Below, piece after piece: positions 24,452 through 33,006 of a stretch of DNA of 34,236 bases. The DNA comes from Deltaproteobacteria bacterium (lineage in GTDB: Bacteria > Myxococcota_A > Polyangia > Polyangiales > Polyangiaceae). Below the pieces are notes generated by a model. It saw only the letters and a program-made list of their open reading frames with translations. It had not been told where the DNA came from and did not search any database. How positions within the stretch are numbered: position 1 is the first letter of the stretch; each line of letters opens with the position of its first letter. The position numbers and the translations under genes are program-made. The DNA lies in NCBI GenBank assembly GCA_016209145.1, contig JACQWT010000186.1:1-34236 (forward strand), read 5' to 3'.

Positions 24452-24530
24452 CGCCGCCCGAATACCCTAGCGCGAGTTACGCCGGCAACCCAAGCGTGAA
24501 ACCGGGGTGCACTCTGGTATGCTAGTGGTC

Positions 24531-24992
24531 ATGGCCGACCGCAGCCAGGACTGGTTCCGGCAAGCCGAGGACGACCTCGGGCACGCCCAGGACGCCCGCG
24601 AGCGCGGGCGCCACAACTGGGCCTGCTTCGCCGCCCACCAGGCCGCCGAGATGGCGATCAAGGCCCTGCATCTCAGGCTCGGTCAGGACGCTTGGGGCCA
24701 TGTCGTCCACAAGCTCCTTGCGGCGCTTCCACCGGGTTGCGCCGTGCCGGGGAGCCTCCCCGACAAGGCGCGGGTGCTGGACGCGTACTACGTGCCCACG
24801 CGATATGCGAACGGCCACCCCGAGGGCGCGCCCTTCGAGCACTACGGGGAGATTCAATCATCGGGAGCGATCGAGTATGCCCGTGAGATCCTTGAGTTCG
24901 TGCGTCACGCTGGGGTGTTGGGAGCGATGTCGATTTGGCTATCGAGCTCGCCGCGTCCGACCAGCCGTTCGGCGAACGGCTGCTGGACGTGA
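24531..24992 (+). CDS. HEPN-domain protein
   Basis: Starts MADRSQDWFRQAEDDLGHAQ, with CFAAHQAAEMAIKALHLRLG and the tail YYVPTRYANGHPEGAPFEHY, IEYAREILEFVR. This is the HEPN fold (four-helix, about 130 aa). RYANGH fits the R-x4-H RNase motif of HEPN toxins, partners of MNT nucleotidyltransferase antitoxins that may AMPylate them. A TATGCT -10-like hexamer at 24518-24523 lies 7 nt before the ATG, so the transcript may be leaderless. The last residues after EFVR (HAGVLGAMSIWLS) are read from the fused MNT gene in another frame, so the C-terminus is aberrant. Its partner is truncated. Confidence 0.82.
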   Translation: MADRSQDWFRQAEDDLGHAQDARERGRHNWACFAAHQAAEMAIKALHLRLGQDAWGHVVHKLLAALPPGCAVPGSLPDKARVLDAYYVPTRYANGHPEGAPFEHYGEIQSSGAIEYAREILEFVRHAGVLGAMSIWLSSSPRPTSRSANGCWT

Positions 24993-25156
24993 GCTGCGCG
25001 GGACTCCCCGTTCCGGCCGATATCGTCGTGTACACGTCGGCCGAGATCGAGCGCATGGCGGCGGAGGGGCGGCAGCTCCCCCGCTCCATTCGCTGGCGCT
25101 GGGAGCGCGGGAGCGTGACCGCAGCCGCGTGCCGCCAGCCCCAGCTCCTGGAGTAG
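24896..25156 (+). pseudogene. MNT nucleotidyltransferase remnant
   Basis: In the frame following the TGA at 24893-24895 the sequence reads RASRWGVGSDVDLAIELAAS, then VPADIVVYTSAEIERMAAEG. GSDVDLAIEL is the metal-binding D-x-D motif of MNT-type nucleotidyltransferases. The N-terminal 30 to 40 residues, including the L-F-G-S-R-A-R motif, are missing, and no start codon precedes GSDVD except TTG. The gene therefore looks deleted into the 3' end of the HEPN gene, leaving one catalytic motif. A 73-aa product from TTG 24935 is the only likely translation, and it would begin inside the motif. Confidence 0.65.
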
Positions 25157-25191
25157 AATGCACTGGGAGGAGCCACGATCGGTCTGCGCAA

Positions 25192-25458
25192 GTGCGTTCT
25201 GTGTCTCGGGACGGCGGCGCGGGCGGCACAGGCGGCGTAGCGGATGCCGGCGGCCCGGATGGCTGTCCGTGCGCCGGGGGCCTCACCTGCTGCAAGAGCG
25301 CCGACGGTGGCCCGGTGTGCGTCGAGTCCGGGCTGATGCACACCTGCGCAACGCTCGTAGGCGGCACGTTCCGCTGCTGGGGTGGCAACCTGGCGGGCCA
25401 ACTCGGCGACGGCAGCCAAGTATCCAGCAGCGTGCCCGTTGAGCCGCAGGGCCTGTAG
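25192..25458 (+). pseudogene. RCC1-repeat lipoprotein remnant
   Basis: The frame from GTG 25192 encodes a Gly/Asp linker (DGGAGGTGGVADAGG), a Cys segment (CPCAGGLTCCKSADGG) and half of an RCC1-type repeat, HTCATLVGGTFRCWGGNLAG, then QLGDGSQVSSSVPVEPQGL. Full-length myxobacterial RCC1 lipoproteins carry several repeats and a lipobox. Here only one repeat remains and the hydrophobic signal is in another frame, so it is a truncated relic. After 25458, the 288 bp to the PAD gene contain no gene I can support. Confidence 0.55.
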
Positions 25459-25746
25459 GAGCCGCGTAACCCGCCGCCCGCCGCCACCGCCGATTCGCAT
25501 GGCGCCCGCCCGGGATGCCCGGTAGCATCGTCCCAGAAGCCCGAACCCGTGTCCGACCAACAGCGAGGCAAGCCATGCTGGTAGCGACGGCGAGGCGGAG
25601 CGCAGTTCTAGTGCCGCGCGGCACAAGCTCGGCCGCACCTTGGAGGACACGCGCGGCACTCGCCGGAGGGGGTTCCGGGGGAGGCCGGAAGTGCCGCCCG
25701 CCGGAAGTCGGGACGTGCGGCGAATACGCGGCGGGACTTCTGGTGG

Positions 25747-27645
25747 GTGGCACTTGCGGCGGTGCTGGCCGCTGCGAGCGGCTGCGGTGGAGAAGACGAG
25801 GCCGGGCCGGCACCGCTCGCGCCGGTGGCCGACGCGGGGCCGCCTGACGGCGGGCCGCCCGGCCCGGTGGTCGACCTCGTCGTGGATGCGAACCGCGACG
25901 GCTGGGTCAAGTACGACGATCCCGCCGACCAGGACCACGAGGACGAGTGGACGGCCGAGTTCGGCGCCTCGTTTCTCGCCAACCTCGACGACGACGACCA
26001 GGACGGCGTGCGGGACAACGAGGACGGGGTCGTCAACGGTGACGCCGACGTGTTCGATCTCGCGCGCATGCTCATCATCGGCTGGCCCGAGGTGCCCGAA
26101 GGCGCGAAGGGCACGCTCAGCATCGACGAGGCGTCGGTGCCCCACGTGCATGTCTTCAAGCGCGAGGGGGACGGAAGCTGGAAGCTCGTCCTGGGAAGCC
26201 TCGGCCCCTGCGGCATCGGCGGCGACAAGACCTGCGAGCTCACGAGCGCCAAGCTGGAGCTCGACGCGGCGGTCCTGGCAACCGGAGCCGAGCTCGGCAT
26301 CGAGGCAAAGCGCTTCAAGGGCACGGTTGACGCCGGCGACTGGAGCGGGATGGTCGAGCTGGAGCTTGGCGTCGTCGATGGCAAGGAGAAGCCGGTCGGC
26401 AAGGACAGCGTCAAGATGCGCGTGGCGCCGTGGATCGCGTTCGGCAACTTGTCCCTGCACGATACGGTCTTCTCCAGCACGATCTCCTCGGAGTTCGTCA
26501 ACGGGCTCAAGGTTCCGATCCAGGATGCCGGTCTCACCTACCGCAAGATCAAGATGGGCGAGTGGCCGGACCACTGGACCCAGGACATCTTCGAGACCGG
26601 CTACACGGCGATCCCCTGGGAGGGCGGCAAGGTGCAGGGCATGCGCGTGGCCATGCCGCGGCCCTGGGGCCGCTCCGAGGGCGCAGAGGCGCTGCCGCGT
26701 GCTTGGCTCGCCGACCACTACCTCGGCCCGGACACCGGCTGGTTCGAGCCGTGCGAGCGCAAGGACTCGGAGGACGGCCCGAAGTGCCCGATCGACGACG
26801 AGGCGCACCAGGGCGTGCACTACGGCAGCACCTTCGATTCGTTCGGCGACCACGACCTGCTCCCGCCCTACGAGAAGGACGGCGAGAGCTATCCGCTCGG
26901 CCGGATCATCACCGGTTCGGCCGACTACGTGATGCCCGAGACGATTGCCTTCTACGAGGCCCAGGGCGTGCAGTCTCCCGTCACCGCGAAGACGATCTGG
27001 CTGGCGGTGGGGCACATCGATGAGGTCTTCAGCTACGTGCCGGCCAAGACGGCGCGGGGCTGGAAGCTGCTCGTGGCCTCGCCCAAGCTCATGCGCGAGA
27101 TGATGGAGGACCTCCAGGCCAAGGGCCACGGCGACGTGCAGATGTTCGTGGGCCGGAAGGTCTATGGCCCCGACAACAAGCTGGTCGACGCCGCCGTCTC
27201 GATCGACGCCGTGCTCGCGAGCGAGGATCTGGCCAAGGCCAACCAGATCTCGCAGGCCGAGATCGACGACATGCTGGCGACGCTCGTCGATCTGACCGGC
27301 GTCACGCCGGACGAGATCGTCGAGATCCCCTTCCTCTACGAGGAGGTCTACGAGGGCGCGATGCTGGCCTTCAACCCCGGGACGGTGAACTCGCTCGTCT
27401 TCGGGGACTACTTCGTCGCCCCGAAGCACTTCGGCCCGATCATCGACGGCAAGGACGCCTTCGACGTGGACTTGAAGCAGCGGCTCGCCACGCCGCAGAA
27501 CGCCCTGGGCAGCGACGGCCAGGGGATGAAGGTGTACGCCGTGGACAACTGGTACGGCTACCACATCCTCATGGGCGAGGTGCACTGCGCCACGAACTGG
27601 CAAGGGCCGCCTGCAACCGCGGCCTGGTGGGAGGTGGAGCCATGA
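25747..27645 (+). CDS. Peptidylarginine deiminase (PAD-type), lipoprotein
   Basis: A 632-aa protein whose C-terminal half matches the animal PAD catalytic domain. Catalytic residues are Asp280 (WTQDIFETGY), His423 and Asp425 (VGHIDEVFSYVPA), and Cys614 (GEVHCATNW). Supporting blocks are AMPRPWG, LGPDTGWF and SYPLGRIITG. The N-terminal part is very acidic (WVKYDDPADQDHEDEW; NLDDDDQDGVRDNEDG), fitting calcium binding. It would convert protein arginine to citrulline, releasing ammonia. A lipobox (AAASGC) suggests outer-membrane attachment. The GTG start leaves only about 12 residues before that Cys; the preceding in-frame codons encode RRDFWW, a good n-region, but no start codon, so the 5' end is uncertain. 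The HEAT gene overlaps its stop. Confidence 0.88.
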   Translation: MALAAVLAAASGCGGEDEAGPAPLAPVADAGPPDGGPPGPVVDLVVDANRDGWVKYDDPADQDHEDEWTAEFGASFLANLDDDDQDGVRDNEDGVVNGDADVFDLARMLIIGWPEVPEGAKGTLSIDEASVPHVHVFKREGDGSWKLVLGSLGPCGIGGDKTCELTSAKLELDAAVLATGAELGIEAKRFKGTVDAGDWSGMVELELGVVDGKEKPVGKDSVKMRVAPWIAFGNLSLHDTVFSSTISSEFVNGLKVPIQDAGLTYRKIKMGEWPDHWTQDIFETGYTAIPWEGGKVQGMRVAMPRPWGRSEGAEALPRAWLADHYLGPDTGWFEPCERKDSEDGPKCPIDDEAHQGVHYGSTFDSFGDHDLLPPYEKDGESYPLGRIITGSADYVMPETIAFYEAQGVQSPVTAKTIWLAVGHIDEVFSYVPAKTARGWKLLVASPKLMREMMEDLQAKGHGDVQMFVGRKVYGPDNKLVDAAVSIDAVLASEDLAKANQISQAEIDDMLATLVDLTGVTPDEIVEIPFLYEEVYEGAMLAFNPGTVNSLVFGDYFVAPKHFGPIIDGKDAFDVDLKQRLATPQNALGSDGQGMKVYAVDNWYGYHILMGEVHCATNWQGPPATAAWWEVEP

Positions 27646-28604
27646 TCGCGCGGCAAGATCACGTGATGGTCCGGGGCTGGCTGGCCCTTGCCCTGGCAGT
27701 GGCGCTGAGCGCGGCGGCCGCGCCGGCCGTGGCGGCGGGGCTCGTTGCCTCGCCCCAGGATCTTGAGCCGGCCGCGCGCGCCGCGCTCGCGAGCTCCATC
27801 CAGGCCGAGCGGGCCGCCCATCCCGAGGCATTCTCGACCCTGGGGCGCGTGGACGGGCACCTGCCTTCCGGCTACGGTAAGCTGCGTAACCCCTCGCCCA
27901 AGCTCGTCGGGCTCGAGCTGCGCCGGCTCGGCTGGCCGGCCCTGCTGCCCATGCTCGATGCGCTGGCCTTCCAGGCGCCGGCGCGTCGGGGCGCCACCGA
28001 CGCCGAGCAGCGCGCGCTCGCGGTGGGCATGCTGGATGCCGTGGGCCGGCTGCGCGATGCGCGCTCTCGGCCGGTGCTGGAGTCCGCCTTGCGCCAGCGC
28101 GACGACGAGGTCGTGCGCGCCGCGGCCCTCGCCCTGGGTCGGCTCTGCGACACCGGCTCGTTCGAGTTGCTCCGCAGCGCCGCGCGCGGGTCGGATCTGG
28201 CGCGTGATCCCCGCCGCCTGGCGGCCGTGGCCGGACTGGGGGAGTGCCGGCGGCTCGGGAGCGCTCGCGTGCTCGGCGCCATGATGGGCGCCACGCGCGA
28301 CCCCGTCGCGGCTCAGGCCCTCGCCGAGGCGCTCGGCTCGGTCGGCTCGAGCTGGGCCTGGCGGGCCAAGGGCCCCAAGGCCGAGGCCGAGAGCCTGGCC
28401 GTGCGCCGCCTGGCGGCCGAGGCCCTGGTCCGCGCCTTCATCGGCCAAGACGGCGGCGCGCGGCAGGCGTTGGGCCGCGCCCTCGTGCTCGTCGAGCACC
28501 CGGCCACGCCGGATCTGCTGCGCGAAGCACGGGCGCGCGCCGACGCGCAGACCGGCCGCGAGATCGATCGGCTCCTGGGCCGGCTCGAAGGCAAGCGACG
28601 CTAG
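27642..28604 (+). CDS. Secreted HEAT-repeat protein coupled to PAD
   Basis: A 320-aa protein whose ATG overlaps the PAD stop (ATGA). A signal peptide (WLALALAVALSAAAAPAVAA) is followed by paired helices of HEAT/PBS-lyase type: LELRRLGWPALLPMLDAL, MLDAVGRLRDARSRPVLESA, EVVRAAALALGRLCDTGSFE and VAAQALAEALGSVGS. These alpha-solenoids bind proteins. Strict coupling to the deiminase suggests that it binds the enzyme or its substrate outside the cell. It lies 13 nt before proS, so read-through of that gene is possible. Confidence 0.82.
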   Translation: MIARQDHVMVRGWLALALAVALSAAAAPAVAAGLVASPQDLEPAARAALASSIQAERAAHPEAFSTLGRVDGHLPSGYGKLRNPSPKLVGLELRRLGWPALLPMLDALAFQAPARRGATDAEQRALAVGMLDAVGRLRDARSRPVLESALRQRDDEVVRAAALALGRLCDTGSFELLRSAARGSDLARDPRRLAAVAGLGECRRLGSARVLGAMMGATRDPVAAQALAEALGSVGSSWAWRAKGPKAEAESLAVRRLAAEALVRAFIGQDGGARQALGRALVLVEHPATPDLLREARARADAQTGREIDRLLGRLEGKRR

Positions 28605-28617
28605 GAGACCGCGCCCG

Positions 28618-30150
28618 GTGGCGAAGCAGAAGCACGGCAAGACGGCGGTGAGCCCCACCCGCGAGGAGGACTACGCCGAGTGGTACCAGCAGGTGGTGCG
28701 GGCGGCGGATCTGGCGGAGGTTTCGCCGGTGCGCGGCTGCATGGTGATCAAGCCCTGGGGCTACGCCCTGTGGGAGAACATGCAGCGCGTCCTTGACGGC
28801 ATGTTCAAGGCCACCGGGCACCGCAACGCCTACTTCCCGCTGTTCATCCCCAAGAGCTTCCTGGAGAAGGAGGCAAGCCACGTCGAGGGGTTCGCCAAGG
28901 AGTGCGCCGTCGTCACGCACCACCGGCTGGTGGCGGGGCCCTCGGGCGGGCTCATCGCCGACCCCGCCGCCCAACTGGAGGAGCCGCTCATCGTGCGGCC
29001 CACCTCGGAGACGATCATCGGCGCGAGCTTCGCCCAGTGGGTGTCGAGCTACCGCGACTTGCCCCTGCTCATCAACCAGTGGGCCAACGTGGTGCGCTGG
29101 GAGCTCAGGACGCGCCTGTTCCTGCGCACGACGGAGTTCCTCTGGCAGGAGGGGCACACCGCGCACGCCAGCAAGGAGGAGGCTCTGGAGGAAACCTACC
29201 GGATGCTGGACGTCTACGCCGACTTCGCCGAGCGCTACCTCGCCCTGCCGGTGGTCAAGGGGCGCAAGAGCGCCGCCGAGCGCTTCCCCGGTGCCGTGGA
29301 CACGCTCACCATCGAGGCGATGGTGCAGGACCGCAAGGCCCTGCAGTGCGGCACCTCCCATTTCCTGGGGCAGAACTTCGCGCACGCGAGCGGCATCAAG
29401 TTCCAGAGCGCCGCGGAGAAGGAGGAGTATGCCTGGACGACCTCGTGGGGTGTGTCCACGCGCCTCATCGGTGCCCTGATCATGACGCACGCCGACGACG
29501 ACGGCCTGGTCGTGCCGCCGCGCCTGGCGCCCGCCCACGTCGTCCTGATGCCCCTACTGCGCGACGAGGCGAGCAGGCCCAAGGTCATGGCCTACGTGGA
29601 CGAGCTACGCGGCCGATTGCGGGAAGCGCGCTTCGACGACCGGCCGCTGGAGATCGAGGTGGACGGCCGGGAGATGCGCGGCGGCGAGAAGGGCTGGCTT
29701 TGGGTCAAGCGCGGCGTCCCCGTCCGCGTCGAGATCGGGCCGCGCGACGTCGAGGCCGGCGCCGTGAGCTACGCCCGGCGCGACCGGCCGGCGGCTGAGA
29801 AGCAGGTCATGGCACGGGACCAGTTCGTCGCGGCACTGCCCGGCATACTCGACGAGATCCAGCGCACCCTGTTCGAGCGCGCCACCCGCCTGCGGAGCGA
29901 GCACACGCGCGACATCGACTCGTGGGCGGACTTCGCAGCCTTCTTCACGCCCCGCGACCCCGAGCGGCCCGAGATCCACGGCGGCTTCGCCCGCAGCGGC
30001 TGGTGCGGAGAAGCGGCCTGCGAAGCGCGCAGCCACGAGCTCAAGGTCACGCTGCGCTGCATCCCGCTCGGGGCCGAGCACGAGCGTGGCTCGTGCGTCG
30101 CCTGCGGCCGGCCGAGCGAAGAGCGCGTGATCTTCGCCAAGGCGTACTAG
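28618..30150 (+). CDS. proS: Proline--tRNA ligase, type 3
   Basis: A 510-aa class II aminoacyl-tRNA synthetase that charges tRNA-Pro. N-terminal YAEWYQQVVRAADLAEVSPV and GCMVIKPWGYALWENMQ are the archaeal/eukaryote-like ProRS signature. RPTSETIIG and VVRWELRTRLFLRTTEFLWQ, then QEGHTAH are motif 2 and its partners. GVSTRLIGALIMTHADDDGL is motif 3. The anticodon domain follows, and then a zinc-type C-terminal module (WCGEAACE, LRCIPLG, SCVACGRP) ending in Tyr. The editing insert of bacterial-type ProS is absent, defining type 3. The GTG start at 28618 is 13 nt after the HEAT gene stop. An essential enzyme, apparently intact. Confidence 0.96.
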   Translation: MAKQKHGKTAVSPTREEDYAEWYQQVVRAADLAEVSPVRGCMVIKPWGYALWENMQRVLDGMFKATGHRNAYFPLFIPKSFLEKEASHVEGFAKECAVVTHHRLVAGPSGGLIADPAAQLEEPLIVRPTSETIIGASFAQWVSSYRDLPLLINQWANVVRWELRTRLFLRTTEFLWQEGHTAHASKEEALEETYRMLDVYADFAERYLALPVVKGRKSAAERFPGAVDTLTIEAMVQDRKALQCGTSHFLGQNFAHASGIKFQSAAEKEEYAWTTSWGVSTRLIGALIMTHADDDGLVVPPRLAPAHVVLMPLLRDEASRPKVMAYVDELRGRLREARFDDRPLEIEVDGREMRGGEKGWLWVKRGVPVRVEIGPRDVEAGAVSYARRDRPAAEKQVMARDQFVAALPGILDEIQRTLFERATRLRSEHTRDIDSWADFAAFFTPRDPERPEIHGGFARSGWCGEAACEARSHELKVTLRCIPLGAEHERGSCVACGRPSEERVIFAKAY

Positions 30151-30152
30151 TG

Positions 30153-30182
30153 TATGCTGGGAGGGCTTGTGCTTGCTCCCAG
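30153..30182 (+). promoter_or_regulatory. -10-like TATGCT and 5'-leader hairpin
   Basis: TATGCT (30153-30158) starts 3 nt after the proS stop and lies about 65 nt before the ATG at 30222. A hairpin, CTGGGAG (30157-30163) with CTCCCAG (30176-30182), overlaps it. The hairpin could end proS transcription or shape the leader. GAAGGAAAGG supplies the ribosome-binding site before 30222. The -35 match is poor. Confidence 0.35.
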
Positions 30183-30221
30183 GGAGCGGCCCGGCGCCGA
30201 CACGAAGGAAAGGGGTACTCC

Positions 30222-33006
30222 ATGAGACGCTCTCTTGCCGTAGCTCATCTTGCCGCCAGGCCCATGGCGGCACCGCTGTGCGCGTGCCTTGTCCTGGCAG
30301 CGCAGGCGGCCTGCTCGGGCAGCTCTGCGGAGACGGCGGCGCAAGGCCCGGGCGGCGGATCCGGCGGGGCCGGGGGCGGCGGCGCGCCCTGCCCGCCCGG
30401 CCTGACCGAGTGCAGCGGCCACTGCGTCGCCCCGGGGGTCGATCCGCAGAACTGCGGCTCCTGCGGCAACGCCTGCCCCGAGGACAAGGTGTGCTCGGCC
30501 GGCCAGTGCGCCCTGGAGTGCCTCGGCGGCGCGACCAAGTGCAGCGGCCTGTGCGTGGACACGGCCATCGACAAGAACAACTGCGGCGCCTGCGACAACG
30601 CCTGCGGCCCTGGCCTGGTCTGCTCCGCGGGCCAGTGCGGCCTGCAGTGCCTGGGCGGCACCGTGCTGTGCGGCGACGGCTGTGTCGACACCTCCTTCGA
30701 CCCCGCCCACTGCGGCTCCTGTGACAAGGTCTGCGCCGAGGGCGAGGTGTGCTCGGCCGCTCTGTGCGACGTCGCGTGCCTGGGAGGCACCACCAAGTGC
30801 GGCGAGCTGTGCGTGGACACGGGCCCCAATCCCGCCCACTGCGGCGCCTGCGGCAACGCCTGCCCCGCCGGGCAGGTCTGCTCCGCCGGCGCGTGCGCCC
30901 TGCAGTGTGCGGGGGGAACCGTCAAGTGCGGCAACCTGTGCGTGGACACCGCTCTGAGCCCCGTCAACTGCGGCGGCTGCGGCGTGGCTTGCGCGCCCGG
31001 CGAGGTCTGCTCCGCCGGCCAGTGCACCTTGCAGTGCGCCGGCGGCACCACCAAGTGCGGCGGCGGGTGCGTGGACACCGAGACCGATCCGGCCCACTGC
31101 GGCGGCTGCGGCAAGCCGTGCGCGCCGGGACAGGTCTGCTCCAGCGGCCTGTGCTCGCTCGATTGCGTGGGCGGCACGACCAAGCGGAGGCACGACCAAG
31201 TGCGGCGACAAGTGCGCCGACTTGCAGACCGACCCGGCCCACTGCGGCGGCTGCGGCAAGGCTTGCGCCCAGGGGGAGGTCTGCTCCGCCGGCGCGTGCG
31301 CCTTGCAGTGCTTCGGCGGAACCACCAAGTGCGGCAACAAGTGCGTCGATCTCGCCACCGATCTCGCGAACTGCGGCGGCTGCGGGTCGCCCTGCGGCGG
31401 CGGCCAGATCTGCTTGGCCGGCAAGTGCTCCCTCGAGTGCGTGGGCGGCACGACCAAGTGCGGGCAGAAGTGCGTCGACACGGCCACCGATCCGGCCCAC
31501 TGCGGCGGCTGCGGCAAGCCGTGCGCGCCGGGACAGGTCTGCTCCAGCGGCCTGTGCTCGCTCGATTGCGTGGGCGGCACGACCAAGTGCGGGCAGGAGT
31601 GCGTCGACACGACGGCCGACCCGGCGAACTGCGGCAAGTGCGGGGCGGCCTGCCCGCCGGGGCAGGTGTGCTCCAGCGCTCTGTGCTCGCTCGAGTGCGT
31701 CGGCGGCACGACCAAGTGCGGTTCGAGCTGCGTGAACACGAGCTCCGACCCGCTGCACTGCGGCAAGTGCGGTGCCTTCTGCACGGGTGGCCAGATCTGC
31801 GCGGGCGGGGCGTGCTCCCTGGAGTGCGTGGGCGGAAGCACGAAGTGCGGTTCGTCTTGCGTCGATCTCCAGACCAGCCCCGCGCACTGCGGCAAGTGCG
31901 ACAGCCCGTGCGGCGGCGGCCAGATCTGCGAGAAGGGCGTTTGCAAGGGCCTGGTCTGCGCCCCGAACGCGGTCGAGCTCTGCTACACCGGCCCCAAGGA
32001 CACGCTCGCGGTGGGCGAGTGCAAGCCCGGGACCAAGACCTGCAAACCCGACGGCACGGGCTACCTCGCCTGCTCCGGCGAGGTGCTGCCGGCCCAGAAG
32101 GAGATCTGCGCCAACAACAAGGACGACGACTGCAACGGCAAGGTCGACGACGGCTGCACCCTGAAGAGCTGCAAGGAGATCCTCGCCGGCAACCCGAACG
32201 CCGCGAGCGGCAAGTACACCATCGATCCCGACGGCCAGGGCGGGGAGGATCCCATCGACGCCTACTGCGAGATGGCCTTGAACAGCGGCGGCTGGACGCT
32301 GTGCGCCAGCCTGACCAAGGGGTACGTGCCGTCGGACACCATCTACAACTTCAAGACCTATGCCTTCCAGGCGCGCAAGAACAACAGCCGCAACTTCGTC
32401 TACGACCAGGACGCGCCGGCGCGCACGACCAACAGTTGGGACAACTCGGAGCAGCTCAACTACGGGCAGTTCTGCCGGCTGCTGGGCAACGGCGTGAACG
32501 AGACCTGGATCATGGCCAAGATGTACAACTGGGCGAACAACGCCGGCGCCAGCGCGAAGAACACGAACTACAATCTGGTCAAGAGCGGCATCTACCAGGG
32601 CAACCTCTTCCTCCAGTGGTTCACCAACAGCGCGTCGGCCCGGACGTTCACCCGGCTATCCGGCGACCAGCTCTACGTCACCAACAACAACAACGGCTAT
32701 GGCGGGCCCTACACCACTCCGAACGTCGGGTGGGTCCCCAACAACGAGACGGCGCCGTACACGCACAGCAGCAACCCCTGGGGCGCCGGTGGCCAGATCC
32801 AGAATGCGAACTGCGTGGGGTGCACCGAGAGCGGCGGACCGTACTCGAACATCCCCTACGGCCAGACCACGATCCTGAACAACATGGGGCACCCGTTCTG
32901 GACCGGGGTAGCCAACGTGCGCTACGGCTGGAGCGACTGCACCGCCAACGGCAACTGCAACTACCACGAGTCGGGCTTCGGGGTCTGGCTGTTCTTCGTG
33001 CGCTGA
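30222..33006 (+). CDS. Large Stig1-repeat / MopE / fibrinogen-like lipoprotein (frameshifted)
   Basis: Lipobox AAQAAC is followed by a Gly-rich linker and about 13 Cys repeats of 40 residues (consensus C-x-G-G-T-T-K-C-G-x-x-C-V-D-T, then D-P-A-H-C-G-G-C-G, then G-Q-V-C-S-x-G), the Stig1-like pattern. Then comes a MopE-like motif, NNKDDDCNGKVDDGC, and a fibrinogen-like C-terminal domain (SCKEILAGNPNAASGKYTID, YCEMALNSGGWTLCAS). This architecture is typical of myxobacterial surface or glycan-binding proteins. After ...GGTTK an extra 16 nt (31185-31200) duplicates the preceding bases and shifts the frame. Removing it joins the frames of 30222 and of the downstream part exactly (total about 922 aa). 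As written, the product would end with scrambled sequence. Confidence 0.85.
31083..31184 (+). repeat. 102-bp exact internal repeat, copy 1
   Basis: Identical to 31486-31587, from ACCGATCCGGCC to GGCACGACCAAG. It codes for the unit TDPAHCGGCGKPCAPGQVCS and the residues that follow. The copy ends directly at the 16-bp duplication (31185-31200). Identity over 102 bp inside otherwise diverged repeats implies recent gene conversion or assembly error. Confidence 0.9.
31185..31200 (+). repeat. 16-bp tandem duplication (frameshift)
   Basis: CGGAGGCACGACCAAG repeats the preceding GCGGCACGACCAAG with minor change. Its length (16) shifts the frame by +1. Deleting it makes the downstream frame continuous. 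Confidence 0.85.
31486..31587 (+). repeat. 102-bp exact internal repeat, copy 2
   Basis: Identical to 31083-31184. After it the reading frame continues in the expected way (AAGTGCGGGCAGGAG), so this copy shows what the first junction should look like. Confidence 0.9.

Noticed and set aside
24673-27831. 1052-codon open frame on the minus strand opposite the PAD gene
   Set aside because: It is the antisense shadow of a high-GC coding region; its sequence is low-complexity (His/Arg/Asp/Val) with no domain, and PAD on the other strand has all motifs.
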